DNA from: Circinella minor
Taxonomy: Eukaryota; Mucoromycota; Mucoromycetes; Mucorales; Lichtheimiaceae
NCBI GenBank assembly: GCA_016758965.1
Contig: JAEPRB010000011.1
Span: forward strand, 248,001-312,000
Direction of reading: 5' to 3'
DNA length: 64,000 nt
The notes under the pieces were generated by a model. That model did not search any database. It saw nothing but the letters and a program-made list of their open reading frames with translations, and was not told the DNA's origin. The position numbers and the translations under genes are program-made. How positions within the stretch are numbered: position 1 is the first letter of the stretch; every line of letters begins with the position of its first letter. Shown piece after piece: positions 1 to 12,875 of this stretch.

Positions 1-136
1 ATAAAGATGGAAAATTAATTGTACTTTTCCTTTTATATCCTTTTTTATTAATATATTATAATCTTTTACTCTCTCTTATTCTTGTATAATAACAACATAG
101 AGCAGCAATAAAACGGGAGAGACGGGACGTGATACA

Positions 137-1779
137 ATGTCATCATCATTGATGGCACACGGAGATAAAAATGTTGGAATTGCTCGAGAAAGAATTACAA
201 AAAAAATACAAGAACTAACGCATATGAATGTGCCACAAACTATTCACGGTAATAAAAATAATAATATACAGATTTCTTATACGTAATAGTAAAAAACAGC
301 TAATTTATGATTTGTACACTACAGAAAATTATGAGAATACATGTTCAGCGTTCCGATTTTTGAATATCAATTGTAAAACGAATATTGACAACGATAAACT
401 GACAGATTTTTCGCTTTTTACTGGACTACCATTGGAAATTCATTTACGTATTATACAATATTTATCACTTCCAGATCTTGTTAAATGCATACGGGTCAAT
501 TCTGTGTGGAATACCATGATTATGGATAATCCAAATTTATGGCGCGATATTGAATTAACAGAACCAAAAATTTTTCCGCGCGCATTGCAACGTTATCTCC
601 AACTTGCCAAACGTCAACTTTATCGTGTTTGCTTGAAAGAATATACATGCGCCTGGACATTACAATGTATTACTAAAGAATGTGATAGATTACATACCCT
701 TGGTAGGTTCTTTTGTTTGTTTACTGTTGCTTAATATAACAAAACTGTGTCTTTTTGCCTGAAAAAAAAAAATTACTGTAAATTAAACCCAACAAATTAT
801 TTTGACGTGGATGGGGAGGATAGATTTGTCCGGATCTCATTTTGTGTTGAGTCAAACATTTGCAAAATATTTTTGTCATTTACGTCTACATAGTCTTATA
901 TTGACATGTAGTCGTGTTGATGTTGCTACTGCCATGGCCATTGCCTGTCTTTGTCCAACACTTAGATACCTCAACTTGTCTCATTGCTTTTTTTCAGGTG
1001 AATTACAAAACGCGGACCAATTGGAACCTGATTTCCAACAAGGCCATTTATTACGAATGGAGCTCATGGATATGGGGACGTGCCGACTCGATACACTCGA
1101 CCTTTCTGGGGTTTATCGAATGAGCATCCACACTTTCATCTGGATTTTATGCCGTTGCCCAACTCTGCAAAATCTTCGAGCTTATGGATCCGCTGTTACT
1201 TTATCTGCATTTTTGCGCGCCTGTTTTATATATTGTCCAGAACTTTTGGTAGTCAAGTACAGTCCAGCACGGGAAACAGCAATTATTACCCATCCAACAA
1301 TAAATCAGCGTAGTATTTTAGTTCGTGGACGTGATCTTTATAGTATGAATATAAGTAAATTGACGTCCCTCGTTTTGCATGGCACAGTGATTAACAAACC
1401 GTTGATGGAGTTTGTTATCGATCAATGTTATCAAACAATAGAGTCACTGCAATTGTCGAAGAATTGGATGCTGCAAAATGATACCCTTTATTATCTTGCG
1501 AAACTACAACCTCCACGACTTTGTTCTTTAGTGCTTTCTTCGTGTGCTAATTTCCAGGCAGATGCACTGGTGTATTTGGTGCGTGCTTGTCCGAGGATCC
1601 AATCATTGCGTCTAAGTCGAGCAACAGTGGCTGTGACAAACGAATCGCTTTATGCAATATTGGATGCACTTCCTCATCTAAAATATCTTAATGTGTCTCA
1701 CTGTCCACGGTTATCGATGGATGCATTGAAGTTTTTACAAGATCATGCCAGAGCTAAACGGATACGTACTGTAATGTAA
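137..1779 (+). CDS. F-box / leucine-rich repeat protein, 481 aa, three exons
   Basis: Exons 137-248, 325-702 and 824-1779 join in phase across two GT-AG introns (76 and 121 nt) to give 481 residues. Residues about 70-115 form an F-box (LPLEIHLRIIQYLSLPDLVK, then a conserved VW...NPNLW). The rest is irregular leucine-rich repeats (LRYLNLSHC, LDTLDLSG, IQSLRLSRA, LKYLNVSHC) of the Amn1/FBXL kind. F-box/LRR proteins are usually substrate receptors of SCF ubiquitin ligases, the F-box binding Skp1 and the LRRs binding the target; the target here cannot be told from sequence. The start at 137 is chosen because the frame joins exactly through intron 1. A later ATG at 228 lies in what I read as the exon 1/intron 1 region and would skip nothing of the F-box, so the N-terminus is the least certain part. 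Confidence 0.85.
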
Positions 1780-2126
1780 AATTGATACTAAATAGCAATA
1801 GTAAAACCCCGTCTCCCTTATTTGTGTTGTAATAAAATAAGCATTTCTGTATCATTCTAATATGAAAAGTACTTTATTTTTAATGCAGCAAATTTACGAG
1901 TTGACTGTCAATGCATTGAAAAAAAAAATCAGTGGATTATATAGAAAATGGTGTAAAAAATCGCTGCTTCCTGAACACGAAAAATAAACTTTTGATGTGA
2001 TTGGCTGATTTTTGAAGAAAAAAAAACACTTTTTTTTTTTGTGTTCCTTTTTTCTTTTTTCGTGAAAAATAAAAAAATTCGTGACACGCTGTTCCACTTC
2101 TCTTTGTTCTTTACAAGCTTGAAACC

Positions 2127-4884
2127 ATGGCTGCACTTTTACCATATAACATTGACATCAATTATGATGAAGTCAAAGGTTTATATTAATAATTCAATTA
2201 GAACATTGATTGTAGCATTGAACTAACATTCAACTTTTTTGTTTGTAGATTCTTTGACTGTTTTTCTTCAAGAGTTCAAGTCGACTGAAGTCATGTTAGA
2301 TACCGATGAAGTTCCAGGTCCCAAATATATGAACATTTTGGTAAATAATTTTATTTTTATTTTGATATGGCACGTTGTATGTACTCACATTATATATGTA
2401 TGAATTTTAGCAACGAGTAGTTAATCGTGAAGAAACCATTGTTACCATTGAACTTGACGATCTTGCTGCTGTAAGTGTGGTTTTTTTAAAAATAAAAAAT
2501 AATGAGAATCGACATTAAGCACAAAAGGCTTTTTCTTCTTTTTTTTTTCTTTTAGCATGAGGATTCAACAGAACGAATTGTTTCTCATATTCGTCGTAAC
2601 ACCAAACGCTTCATTGGTTTGTTTTGTGAAGTTATTGACTCATTATGCGCTAACTTGACGCCACAGAACGGTGAAATCGGTTATAAAGATAGTGTTCTCG
2701 ACGTGATTATCGACCAACGACGCGTTCGTGACCAATCTCGTGCTGGAGAATCTACTGATACTTTCCCACCTGCTTTGACTCGACGATAGTATGTGCTCTC
2801 TTTCTTTTAGTTTGTTCTTTTTTCTATAAAAAAAAGCTTATGATATATTTGACTGACTTATCCTCTGAATATACTAACAATTATCTAGTGAAGTGTTCAT
2901 CAAACCTTTGTCTACTGATGAAGCTGTATCTGTTCGTCAAATTGGTGGTACTTCACTCGGTCAACTTGTCACTGTACGTGGTATTGTCACACGTGTTTCG
3001 GATGTCAAGCCATTCTTGCAAGTTAATACATACAGTTGTGACACCTGTGGTTCTGAAATCTTTCAAGAAATTAAACAACGTCAATTCACTCCTCTTACCG
3101 AATGTCCTTCCGATGAATGTCGTAGCAACAATGTCAAGGGTCGATTATATATGATGACAAGAGCATGTAAATTCTTGGCTTTCCAAGAAGTTAAACTTCA
3201 AGAACTTGTAATGTATCCAAGAAGAATAATTAAGAGGAACGATAGGAAAGAAATATCTTGGTTTATTAAATGGTTTTTATATAATGTGTTTAGGCTGACC
3301 AAGTACCAGTGGGTCATATTCCTCGAACAATGACAGTTCATATGTATGGTGCTATGTGCCGACAACTTTCACCTGGTGATGTCTGCCATACATCCGGTAT
3401 CTTTTTACCCATGCCTTATACTGGCTTCCAAGCACTTCGTGCTGGTTTGTTGACAGATACCTATATGGAAGTACAACATGTTTATCGTTTGAAGAAACAA
3501 TACGATCAAATTGAATTGACAACTGAAGATGCTCAAAAGATTCAAGAATTACAAAGTGATCCCAACATTTACGAAAAGCTTTCTCGTAGTATTGCACCTG
3601 AAATTTACGGTCATGAGGATGTGAAAAAAACTCTTCTTTTGCTTTTGGTGGGTGGTGTTTCCAAGGTGGTGGGTGATGGTATGAAGATTCGTGGTGATAT
3701 CAATGTTTGCTTAATGGGTGATCCTGGTGTGGCCAAATCTCAGCTTTTAAAGTTCATTGCAAAGGTTGCTCCTCGTGGTGTTTATACTACTGGTCGTGGT
3801 AGTTCCGGTGTTGGTTTGACAGCTGCTGTCATGAGAGATCCTATTACTGACGAAATGGTTCTTGGTAAGTTTACTCATATGTATAGAAAGGATCGGAAAA
3901 AATCTAGAGAAAGAGAGAGAAGCTCTTAGGTAAAAAGGATTTAAACTTATTGTTATTTTTTGTTCGGTGGGATTTTCTTTGTGAACTATAGAGGGTGGCG
4001 CTCTTGTACTTGCAGATAACGGTATTTGCTGTATTGATGAATTCGATAAGATGGATGAATCTGATCGAACAGCCATTCACGAAGTTATGGAACAACAAAC
4101 CATTAGTATTTCTAAGGCCGGTATTAACACAACATTGAATGCCCGTTCATCTATTCTCGCAGCAGCCAATCCTTTGTATGGTCGTTATAATCCACGACTT
4201 TCTCCAACACACAATATCAATCTCCCTGCAGCACTTTTGTCCAGATTCGATATTCTTTATCTCATTCTCGACAAACCATCAGACGATCTCGATCGCTTGC
4301 TTGCAGAGCACGTTACTTATGTCCACACTCACAACAAACATCCAGAATTAGATTTTGAAGCACTTGAACCTAATGTTATTAGACATTATGTTGCACAAGC
4401 ACGTCAAAAGAGACCTGTTGTGACCCGTGAAGTATCTGAATACGTCACAGGCGCCTATGTTCAACTTCGACGCCAATACAAGCTTGATGAAGAAAAGCAA
4501 CAACAATTCACATATGCATCTGCACGTACACTTCTCGGTATTATTCGTATGGCCCAAGCTTTGGCTCGTATTCGTCTCTCTGATATTGTAGAAAGTCAAG
4601 ATGTTGATGAAGCTTTACGTCTTATTGATGTTTCCAAAGCTTCCTTGTTTGAAAACCAAACTGGTGATAGAGCTCAAGACCGAACACCTTCTACTGGTAT
4701 TTTATCTGTTGTACGAAGTTTACGTGAAGTACATGGTTTACAAATGGATATGTCGATTGTACGTGAACGTGCTTTGGCTCGTGGATACACTGATGTTCAA
4801 ATCAGTGATGCTATTCGAGAATACACAGATCTCAATGTATGGCAAGTCAATGCAACTGGTACTCGATTGACTTGTGTAGAATAA
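2127..4884 (+). CDS. MCM7: DNA replication licensing factor MCM7, 739 aa, seven exons
   Basis: Exons 2127-2178, 2249-2340, 2411-2470, 2556-2788, 2889-3207, 3294-3864 and 3992-4884 keep phase throughout and yield 739 aa, the usual MCM7 size. It is a subunit of the MCM2-7 hexamer, the ATP-driven replicative helicase of the CMG complex in the nucleus. Visible marks: the MCM7-type N-terminus with GPKYM; a zinc-binding module CDTCG followed by ECPSDEC; the OB-fold segment [10 protein letters not shown]; Walker [10 protein letters not shown]; Walker [10 protein letters not shown]; and the arginine-finger motif LSRFD. The segment [20 protein letters not shown] and the C-terminal LNVWQVN distinguish MCM7 from its paralogues. 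The small first exon (52 nt) is supported by the exact codon join at the first intron. The gene converges on the hydrolase gene, with about 240 bp between the stop codons. Confidence 0.97.
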
Positions 4885-5126
4885 AAAAAGGAGCGTATAT
4901 ATACACTAAAAACCCCCCCAAACCAACCATATTTCATCCCATCGTTTATTTTACATGACTATTATCTCTTCTTCAACTCTTTTTTTTCTCCTTTTTATTT
5001 TGTTTGTTTGCATTCATATTTCTCTTCCTTTCTTTTTTATAAATAATAATAATAATATACATACATATATATATATATATACATCATTTTTGTTTTTATT
5101 TTTTTTTACTTTATATATTATCTTTT

Positions 5127-6892
5127 CTATTCTTCTGCCTGAATGGCATCTACACTTCTATCAATGGTATCCGGGTTTAATTTTGACCCACCAGGACGTG
5201 GATCGTGAGCTTCAAACATGGCGACCACAAATTCAGCAAGTGGTTTAACGATCCATCGAGTGGGATGACGAATATGCTCAAACCATCCAATATGTCCACC
5301 ATAATCAGTCGTAGCCAAAATGACATATGGATTGGTTTTTACTTCATCATAGGGAATAGATTCTGCTGGAGAAATTGGATCATCCAAAGCATTAAAACAT
5401 AATAATGGTACACGCACGTGCTCAATGAATCGACATGAACTTGCATCACGATAATAATTGTTGACAGTTGTATAACCAAAAATTTTTCGTGTAAATGCAT
5501 CATCAAACTCACGAATTGTGGTCGCAGCCATGACTTGGTCAACATCTATAGCTTTGTTTTTTGTAAGCATATCCGTATGTCTAATTTCGAGAAAAAAAAA
5601 AGAGAGAGCAAGTTAGTCATCTTTTTCACTTATTTTATGAAAAACTGTAAAAAAAAAATAATCAATTTTTTAAAAAAAAAATATGGGACCTTTCAAAAGC
5701 ACGTTTGAGATTACCAGCCATGGTTCCTGAATAGATTTTTCTATTGAAATAACTACGGTCTAATGCATATCCAGAACTACACAAACATGTATCAGTAAAA
5801 ATACAGTTCTTTTCTCCCTTTCACCAAATAGTATTATCTTATTAGATTTGAATTTAACTTACTTTACAAAATCAAAAGGGTTGGCTACAGAGATAGCAGC
5901 TTTGAATGGTGTTTTGTCACCTTCTTCACCCAGATACTATATAGGTAAACCAATGACACAAGCATCATTACCATTAGTTTATATTACTTCTAAATAAAAA
6001 CATACCATTTACAACTACTTCCAAATCGACTGAAAAAGAATAGAGCAACTCAATAATGTACCTTGACCAAGATATTAGATCCAAGTGAATAGCCTATACC
6101 GATTAAAGGAGTTCCTTCGGGTAATTCCTTTTGAATATGTTTCAATACGTGACGTAAATCCTCAGTGTAAGCACCATTGAATAATTGGGGTGTGGTTAGC
6201 TCAGTATTACCACATCCTCGCGCATTAAATACAACACCACGATAATTAAAAGGGGGTCGAGTAATCTATTTATTTAAAAATTTTGAAACATATGATGATC
6301 AGTAAGCATAAATCCATTGTCTATTTATAACACCGCCATATGTCATTATTTTATCTGCTATAGCCATTACCACTTCTAAAAGACCTCGAATATAAGACTC
6401 ATGGCTACCACCAGTTAAACCATGTAAACAAACTAATGTTGGTGTATTATCAATTGGTTTTTGTGCAAGTGGTGGACACCAATCAATTGAAACTTGACCA
6501 CCATCAGGTAAAGATAACATTTCTCTATATAAAGTTGTCAAAAAAAAATTATAATTACCAAAAAGGTATAAAAGTTTTTTTTAAAATATTTTTAGTTACT
6601 ATAGTAACCAGAAAATTTGTTTTTTTTTTCTTGCCTTGATTACAAAACATTGTTAATTTTACCTTTCATAACAAACGTCATTCATAGTAGCTGCACCATT
6701 ATAAAATGCTGCATAACCGGTTTGAAGATGACCGTTGAATAAATAAGGTGTTGGTGAATAATAAGCTTTAGGACCAACAATAGAAGGACATTTCTCGGCA
6801 ATGTAATCTGTCAATGGGACTGACTTGTTCTTTCCATTTTTTAATGGAATGGAAACTGGTGTTGGATGGTGAAATAACTTGACTGCTGACAT
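5127..6892 (-). CDS. alpha/beta-hydrolase of the YheT / Eht1-Eeb1 / ABHD1-3 family, 400 aa, six exons
   Basis: Exons in coding order are 6892-6663, 6524-6371, 6265-6062, 5936-5863, 5776-5690 and 5580-5127; phases join exactly to 400 aa. The fold is shown by the oxyanion/HG segment LVCLHGLTGGSHESY, the NARGCGNTELTTP loop, the nucleophile elbow GIGYSLGSN (Ser about 188), the acid in NALDDPISP (Asp about 317) and the base in YGGHIGWF (His about 346). All three triad residues are present, so the enzyme should be active. Relatives include yeast Eht1, Eeb1 and YMR210W (medium-chain fatty-acid ethyl-ester synthase/esterase, acylglycerol lipase) and mammalian ABHD1/3. Substrate is not predictable. 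No clear signal peptide is seen; the N-terminus contains the YFNGHLQT-type motif (YLFNGHLQT) typical of this family. Confidence 0.93.
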
Positions 6893-8748
6893 TCTTTTTT
6901 TTTTGCTTTGCTTTTTTGTCTATCTTATAAAGAAAATAAAAAAAAAAAAAAGATAAAATAAAAAATTAAAAAAAAGGGCCGGTTGTAATATATACTCCTG
7001 CAAATTCTTCGGTTTCGATTTCTATCAATAAGGATAAACACTTGTGCCGAGACCTTTTGTACAGTCCAGCGAATGAAACAACAAGCATTACAAAGCTTTT
7101 TTTTTGTTCCTTTGAAGTGGCAAACTGTGGAACGTGGCAACTAAGAAACCCGTATATGTAACACAATATTCAGGGACTTTTTGGGCTATCTCAATGTATT
7201 TATTTTATTCATCTAAAATACATATTAGTCTATTTTAAGTTTACATATTTATTTATGTAACGCATATACGAAATCTCACCAGGTTTTTTTTTATTTATCC
7301 TTATAAAAACCTTTAATTATTGTGATGTATAACAGTAAATGCCAAGCTTTCTTTTTGACATTTATTCATTAAAAGTATATTTGGATAAAGAAAAAGCTTG
7401 ACTACATATTTGTACTGTAAGCATGTCCCATGATATACAAACAGAACGCTGTTGTGTAGTAGACTACATCATACTAGTTTAGCATATAAAAGCTTACATT
7501 AATTTAATCATAACCATAGACATACATAATGATATTTTTATTACTTTCTAAAGCAAATAAACAAACTAGTGTTCAGATATGTATAAAAAGAGTATATTTT
7601 ATTATTATTCGGGAATAACTACTTCTGGTATAGCGCAAATCGAATTTACTATATATTTACTATGCTTGGTGCATGTAGCAAAATAATATTATTTTGAGTA
7701 ATAATACTATGTCTGACCAGGTGAAAATGAGTCAGCACCTAAAGATAATGGAGTAACAATTTCAAAATTGAACTTTATAAGCAATCAAATATCTTTTAGT
7801 ATTGTGCTCTTATTCACAAAGTTTCACTTCGAGAGTGAGTATTGCACCTGTATTTAACTAGTTGGATTTCACTGTGACACGGTAATGCTCAGTAAACTTT
7901 TTTTTGCTTATCTGTAATCATTCATCCATTCGTTCAGGCCATTAAATGTATAATCATATAGTACTACTACTAATAATAAAAAAGTACATAGAATTTGGTT
8001 AATGTATTAGATGATAGATTCGAGCTTTGACAAACAACTAGTTTATGCAGCAAATAATAATTTTCCAGCCATCCTAATACCCGCCACATTTTGAAATAAC
8101 CTTTTTTTTTTCTTTGTTAGTTACCTGTCACCATTACTGTAGATTATTTCTAGAAAGTAACACAAAGCCTTATTCATTTTTTGAATAAACATTTCCTACT
8201 ATTTATAGTACCTCTTTACTCCATACAAAAAAGGAGAAAAGAGTGGGGGGTTTTTTATCACTAGTCCAGTTATTTCATTGTTAATTACACTCGCAAAAAG
8301 ATAATAAACTATTTAAATAGCCATCATTAATAAATACTCTTAGTAACTGTGAAGCAGAAAAATGACAAACTGTCAAGGAATCAATTTAGAGACAAACACC
8401 ATTCCATTGTCATTGCTTGGCATCATTTTTCACTCCGATCAATTTTAAAAATTTTACCTTTGGTACGAGGCTGCAGAAAATAAAATGAAATACAAAGAAA
8501 GTTTGACAATGATAAATACTTTAAAATTTAAACATATATATTCTTCTGCGTAGCCTATATTATATATATTAAAAGAACATATAATCACAATAAAAATAAA
8601 AGGCTCAGAAAAAAACTAAGCGCCAAGAAAGGAGAGGTCCTTGCATCTTGTGTAACTCTAGGTCAGTTAATACTCCTAAAATAAATCCACCATCCGAATA
8701 GCCACTTTTTTTTTATTGATCTTTTTCTTTCTCATTCTCTCTTTCTTT

Positions 8749-8783
<35 letters not shown>

Positions 8784-8807
8784 TATATAATATATTAAAA
8801 GTGTCTT
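6893..8807 (+). other. intergenic region between divergent hydrolase and TMEM184-like genes
   Basis: About 1.9 kb, AT-rich, with no reading frame or spliced model I could support. It must contain both upstream regulatory regions. A pyrimidine-rich stretch ends in a run of 30 T at 8753-8782, directly before the TMEM184-like start. Confidence 0.6.
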
Positions 8808-10962
8808 ATGGATAATAGTAATAATTCAACTGTGATAGAAGAAGATACCTGCCCTAGTTCTGGAGGACTTCAAAGCGTCTATGGGTTGTACGTTTTTATA
8901 TTAAGCTTCTCGCTTTTTCTATTTTTCCTTTTTCTTGATTTTCTATGGATTGTAACTCGATTTGGATAATTTATCTAAAAAAAACGTATACTTTTTACTT
9001 TCATATTAAAAAATTAGTACACCAGGCTTTAATTTTAGTGATCTGATAACCCATCCAAGGTAAAATAGAGAGAGAAAAAGTTATCTGTTGACCCCTTTTT
9101 TTTTACTTAGTTACTAATAAAAACTTAAATATAAAATAATAATAGTCAGAATTGGCATTTGTGGGGATGGCTAGTTTGTTTGGTTCTTTTACTAATCACC
9201 TGGATTGTTGCCTTGATAACCATCATACGACACATTCGAAATTACTAGTAAGAGAACATTCTTTTGTCATCTTTTTTTTATTACCATTGAAGAAAAAGGA
9301 AAAAAAGAAACTAATGAAACTTATATTATTGGTAACAATAACAAAAAAAGTTATCCGTCAATTCAACGACACAAATTACGGGTCTTGCTTTACCCGCCTA
9401 TTTACGCCACATTGTAAGTCATAGAAATAAAAAAAGATAATTACACATAAAAAATTGTTATTCTTGTTATGGTTGATGTGGAATATGTTTCTAATAGATA
9501 AAACTATTATGATAGGGCTTGGTTTTCATATTTAAGATATGATTATAGTACCACTATCATGTTCTTCGCTACCCTCTTTGAAGCACTTGCCATTTATAAT
9601 TTATTTACTTGTTTAGAAGCTTATTTACAACCTTTCCGGGATGAAGCAGAAGGATCTAAAGAACCTATTAAAACTAAAGTGTTTGGTATTTTTACTGTTA
9701 GTTTGTAAGTCGTCGAAAATTAAATATTTTTTTTCTTTTTAGTATAAAAAATAATATTATTATTAATAATGAGATATTAATAATGTATAATAGAAAATCT
9801 AAATTTGGTTTCCATTTTCGCACCATTATCATGATTCTTGTCGTTCAATACCCTGTGTGGTAAAGTATACTATTTTCTTTTTCAACCTTTCCCTCAGATA
9901 TATATCATTAATTAGTGGCGCAACATTATATAAACGACAAAAGGACAACTAACATGAATATGTCTATATATATAGGGCCATCATTGAGGCTTTAATATCT
10001 ATTATTTCCTCTGTAAAAGGTTATTATTGCGGTGAATCATATAGTTTCCACGGAGGTTAGTACTATTTTTTTTGTAAGATCTGGATGTTTCATTTTAATT
10101 TATTCCTTTATTTTATTTTATTTTATTTTGGTTTAATAGCTTATGTTTATCTTACAATTATCAACTTTATCTTACTGTCACTTATTCTGAGTGCATTATT
10201 TACCTACTTGGCTATATTTCATAACGAATGGAAACGTGGACAAATTAGTGCACATGGAATGTTTTGGTGTGGTAAGTGTATAAACGCATATATATATTGT
10301 CAAGTAATACTACAAAAAAAAATGCATCCATACTATTATTATTATTATGCTTATCAATCAACAACAAAAACAAAATATTTATTTTTTCTGCTACCATCTA
10401 TATACCAGTCAAAGGTCCAGTTATGGCTATTTTTTATTTTGGCGATGTTTTATTAAGTATCCTTAAAACGTGTAATGTTATTAAAGGAACAGATGGAACA
10501 CAATCAAGCGATGGATTGGCATGGCCAGCTTCTGCAGTCAAGAATGGTCTTGATGTCATTATTATTTGTGTCACCATGATGATTGCTTCATGTTTGATGT
10601 ATAAATATTTTGGACCCCAAGATCAAATCCGTAAAAAGGGGGACACGCCACGAATTACTGGATGGAAAGCATTTGTGGACGCTTACGTTACATATATACC
10701 CGAATTTTTTAGAAATATTCTGTGTTGTGGTTTAGATTCATATCGTTTGGCCCGAAAACGTGCAGAACTTCGACAAAGGAAGAAAGATGGACTATATACA
10801 GCGGATGACAGTAGTGCTAATGCACTCTCATCTGATGCTGATCAGTACAAAACATCTCAACAACCCTATGATAGTAGTTATCAAATGGGAGAAGTACAAC
10901 AGCCATCGAGATTAAATACAACATTCAATGGTGGATATACACCTGTTAGTGTACCACCCTAA
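8808..10962 (+). CDS. TMEM184 / DUF300 (LAZ1-like) multi-pass membrane protein, 435 aa, nine exons
   Basis: Exons 8808-8887, 9018-9059, 9146-9247, 9351-9413, 9516-9704, 9794-9859, 9976-10055, 10140-10271 and 10409-10962 stay in phase and give 435 aa. The core is a seven-helix type membrane protein of the organic-solute-transporter-alpha/TMEM184 family. Helix 1 (WLVCLVLLLITWIVALITII) is followed by HIRNY; then come LLYPPIYATL, a helix with ALAIYNLFTCLEAYL, and later helices ending in KGPVMAIFYFGDVLL. The hydrophilic tail (about 100 residues) is rich in S, Q and charged residues and probably cytosolic. Family members act in vacuole or endosome function and cell-death control in plants and in solute transport in animals; the fungal role is not established. 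Exons are unusually small for the window (42-189 nt except the last). Early exon boundaries were set by phase and family pattern, so exons 1-2 are slightly less certain. Confidence 0.9.
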
Positions 10963-11786
10963 TTATTTTTTGATTTATATAATCAAAACGAGACGCGATG
11001 TATTATGTATAGTTACTACTATTGTTATTATTACTGTCATTTTTACTATTATTATTATTAAAAATAAATAAATATATATATATTATCATTATAATCATCA
11101 TATGATACAATATTAACAAAAATCCAAATGTAATGACTAGGACGGATGATCGCTCCTATATGAAAAGAAAATCATGGTAGCAATTGATATAGGTAGGTAT
11201 GATGACAATCAGTCAAAAAAAAAGTGTACAATTTCAGTGTTATACGTACCAATAGAAATTACTAAAAGAAAAGAGACAGTAATAAGTCAACGGGACCCAA
11301 AAGAACAATAATTGAACTGAAGTTTATTAAATAAAATATTATCTCTATTTATACGAAATCTTATTATCGATGGGATATATTAATATTTGTACGTATACGG
11401 GTATACGTGTGATTTATACTTGCCATGACTGTGTAAATTATGAATATAAGATAAATGATATTAAGATTAGACGTTACGCTATTGAAGATAAGATATATCT
11501 ACGCACCCTCATCGTGCACCAAAAATAAAAAAAAACAAGGCATACCGCCATGAGTGTTACCGTTTAGGTAATATTGTAACCAAGAGCTCAAGCTTGGGAG
11601 TATAAGCTTGAGTTGTACAATGGGCTTAACTCATATAAATAGTTATAACACCTAATAAGTAAAAACAGGTTCTTTTGATCTCTCTTTTTCACTTTTATCA
11701 CTTTTCTAATTCATTGTATCATTTATTGACCTGAAACACCTATAGACTTGGGTTTAGTATATAACAATGAGAAAAAGTCAAATTAG
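10963..11786 (+). other. gene-free stretch with a short palindrome
   Basis: AT-rich non-coding DNA downstream of the TMEM184-like gene. A short inverted repeat, CTCAAGCTT...AAGCTTGAG, spans about 11587-11614 and could form a small hairpin. Nothing else is recognised. Confidence 0.5.
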
Positions 11787-12353
11787 AAGCAAAACATTAA
11801 TGTGGATGAAAAAAGCAGCGATAATGCAATTATTCTTTCGGATATTATTCATCGAATGTAAGTGCACAGTAAACGAGTAGGGTTTTATAAATGATTTTTG
11901 TTGATGATTTGTCGATATTTTTGTATGTTGGATTGGTTTTAGAACCCCAAAATTAAGAAGAGAGAACAGGGAGGTTTCTCATGATGTTGTACTTGAAGAT
12001 ACCTATATTCACAAATATCCACATGACCTGCTTGAATTTATCTTCGATGATGATAATTACGACTTTGATTGGTAAATGAAAAGAGTGTGCGTGTATGTAG
12101 TAAGAAGTGATACATGGGTATATTCTAATAGTGATATAAACAAATATATGCATGTAGGACAAATAAGAAAATTGATCTCGATAAAAACAATATGAACAGT
12201 GGATTATTCAAACCAGATTTCATGGTGTTTTCAGTAAAACGCGCAGCCCCTATCAACATGTTCGTGGCGGAAGTTAAGCCACTACATGGCCGTTGCCGTG
12301 GATTATTGAACGATACAACCAAGTTGTGGCTTAACTTCCACCAAACATGTTGA
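11787..12353 (+). pseudogene. fragment of a PD-(D/E)XK-like gene, truncated by an inverted duplication
   Basis: Three pieces, 11787-11857, 11943-12071 and 12158-12353, join in phase through GT-AG introns. They read as one open frame of about 131 codons with no internal stop, but no start codon can be assigned, because a stop lies just before the first piece. The last piece contains LFKPDFMVFSVKR and then MFVAEVKPL: a proline-aspartate, about 20 residues, then E-V-K. This matches the spacing style of the PD-(D/E)XK nuclease core (seen as motif only; no structure check). At about 12325 the frame runs into the reversed copy of itself and stops soon after, so the natural C-terminus is lost. I infer a member of a multicopy Mucorales-type gene family that has decayed here; the nuclease reading is tentative. 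Confidence 0.5.
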
Positions 12354-12493
12354 TAGGGGCTGCGCGTTTTACTGAAAACACCATGAAATCTGGTTTGAAT
12401 AATCCACTGTTCATATTGTTTTTATCGAGATCAATTTTCTTATTTGTCCTACATGCATATACTTGTTTATATCACTATTAGAATATACCCATG
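12113..12493. repeat. long near-perfect inverted repeat (two arms of about 170 bp, 43-nt loop)
   Basis: The left arm is 12113-12282 and the right arm 12326-12493, separated by 12283-12325. Aligning one arm with the reverse complement of the other shows a single substitution over about 150 bp and then a small 2-nt length difference close to the loop. The arms contain the 3' part of an intron, its acceptor site and the following exon of the PD-(D/E)XK-like fragment, so the copy was made from genomic DNA and not from a spliced transcript. A transcript crossing the locus would fold into a hairpin of roughly 168 bp. Outside the arms no terminal repeats or target duplication were seen. Confidence 0.95.
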
Positions 12494-12875
12494 TTTCCTT
12501 TTTAGGATAGAGTTCTGTTCACGTCTGTACTGGTTTTTTTAGACTGCTTTTGCGCACTTGGAATGGATAATGATAATGTTCTTGAATATATTTGATAATG
12601 GCATTGAATATTAAGATTATCATATTAAGAAATAACTATGTATTACAATATATTTTTTGAAATATGTGAACATTGTAAAAAGACAAAAATAAAATTAGGG
12701 TGCGCAAAAAATTTAATGGGAGTACACAAAAATAAGATTGGACTGAAAAAATTACAATGCGGGTCTTTTTTGATAAACCCCACTCAATTATCTATGTATA
12801 AAGAACTATTAAAATAAAGTTATTTTTTTGTTGGCTTTTTTCTTGTATTATTTACTTACTTCAATTGAATTTATC

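Noticed and set aside
2840..3154. Alternative frame of 104 codons in the MCM7 region
   Set aside because: It overlaps MCM7 exon 5 in another frame; leucine-rich by chance.
5205..5402. Plus-strand frame opposite the hydrolase
   Set aside because: Antisense of a clear catalytic exon; no features of its own.
8753..8782. T30 tract as a possible transcription terminator
   Set aside because: It lies directly upstream of the TMEM184-like start codon in a C/T-rich leader, so it is more likely promoter or 5'-UTR sequence.
12125..12322. Minus-strand 65-codon frame
   Set aside because: It lies in the loop and left arm of the inverted repeat, and is the reverse strand of the exon of the nuclease-like fragment; no independent support.
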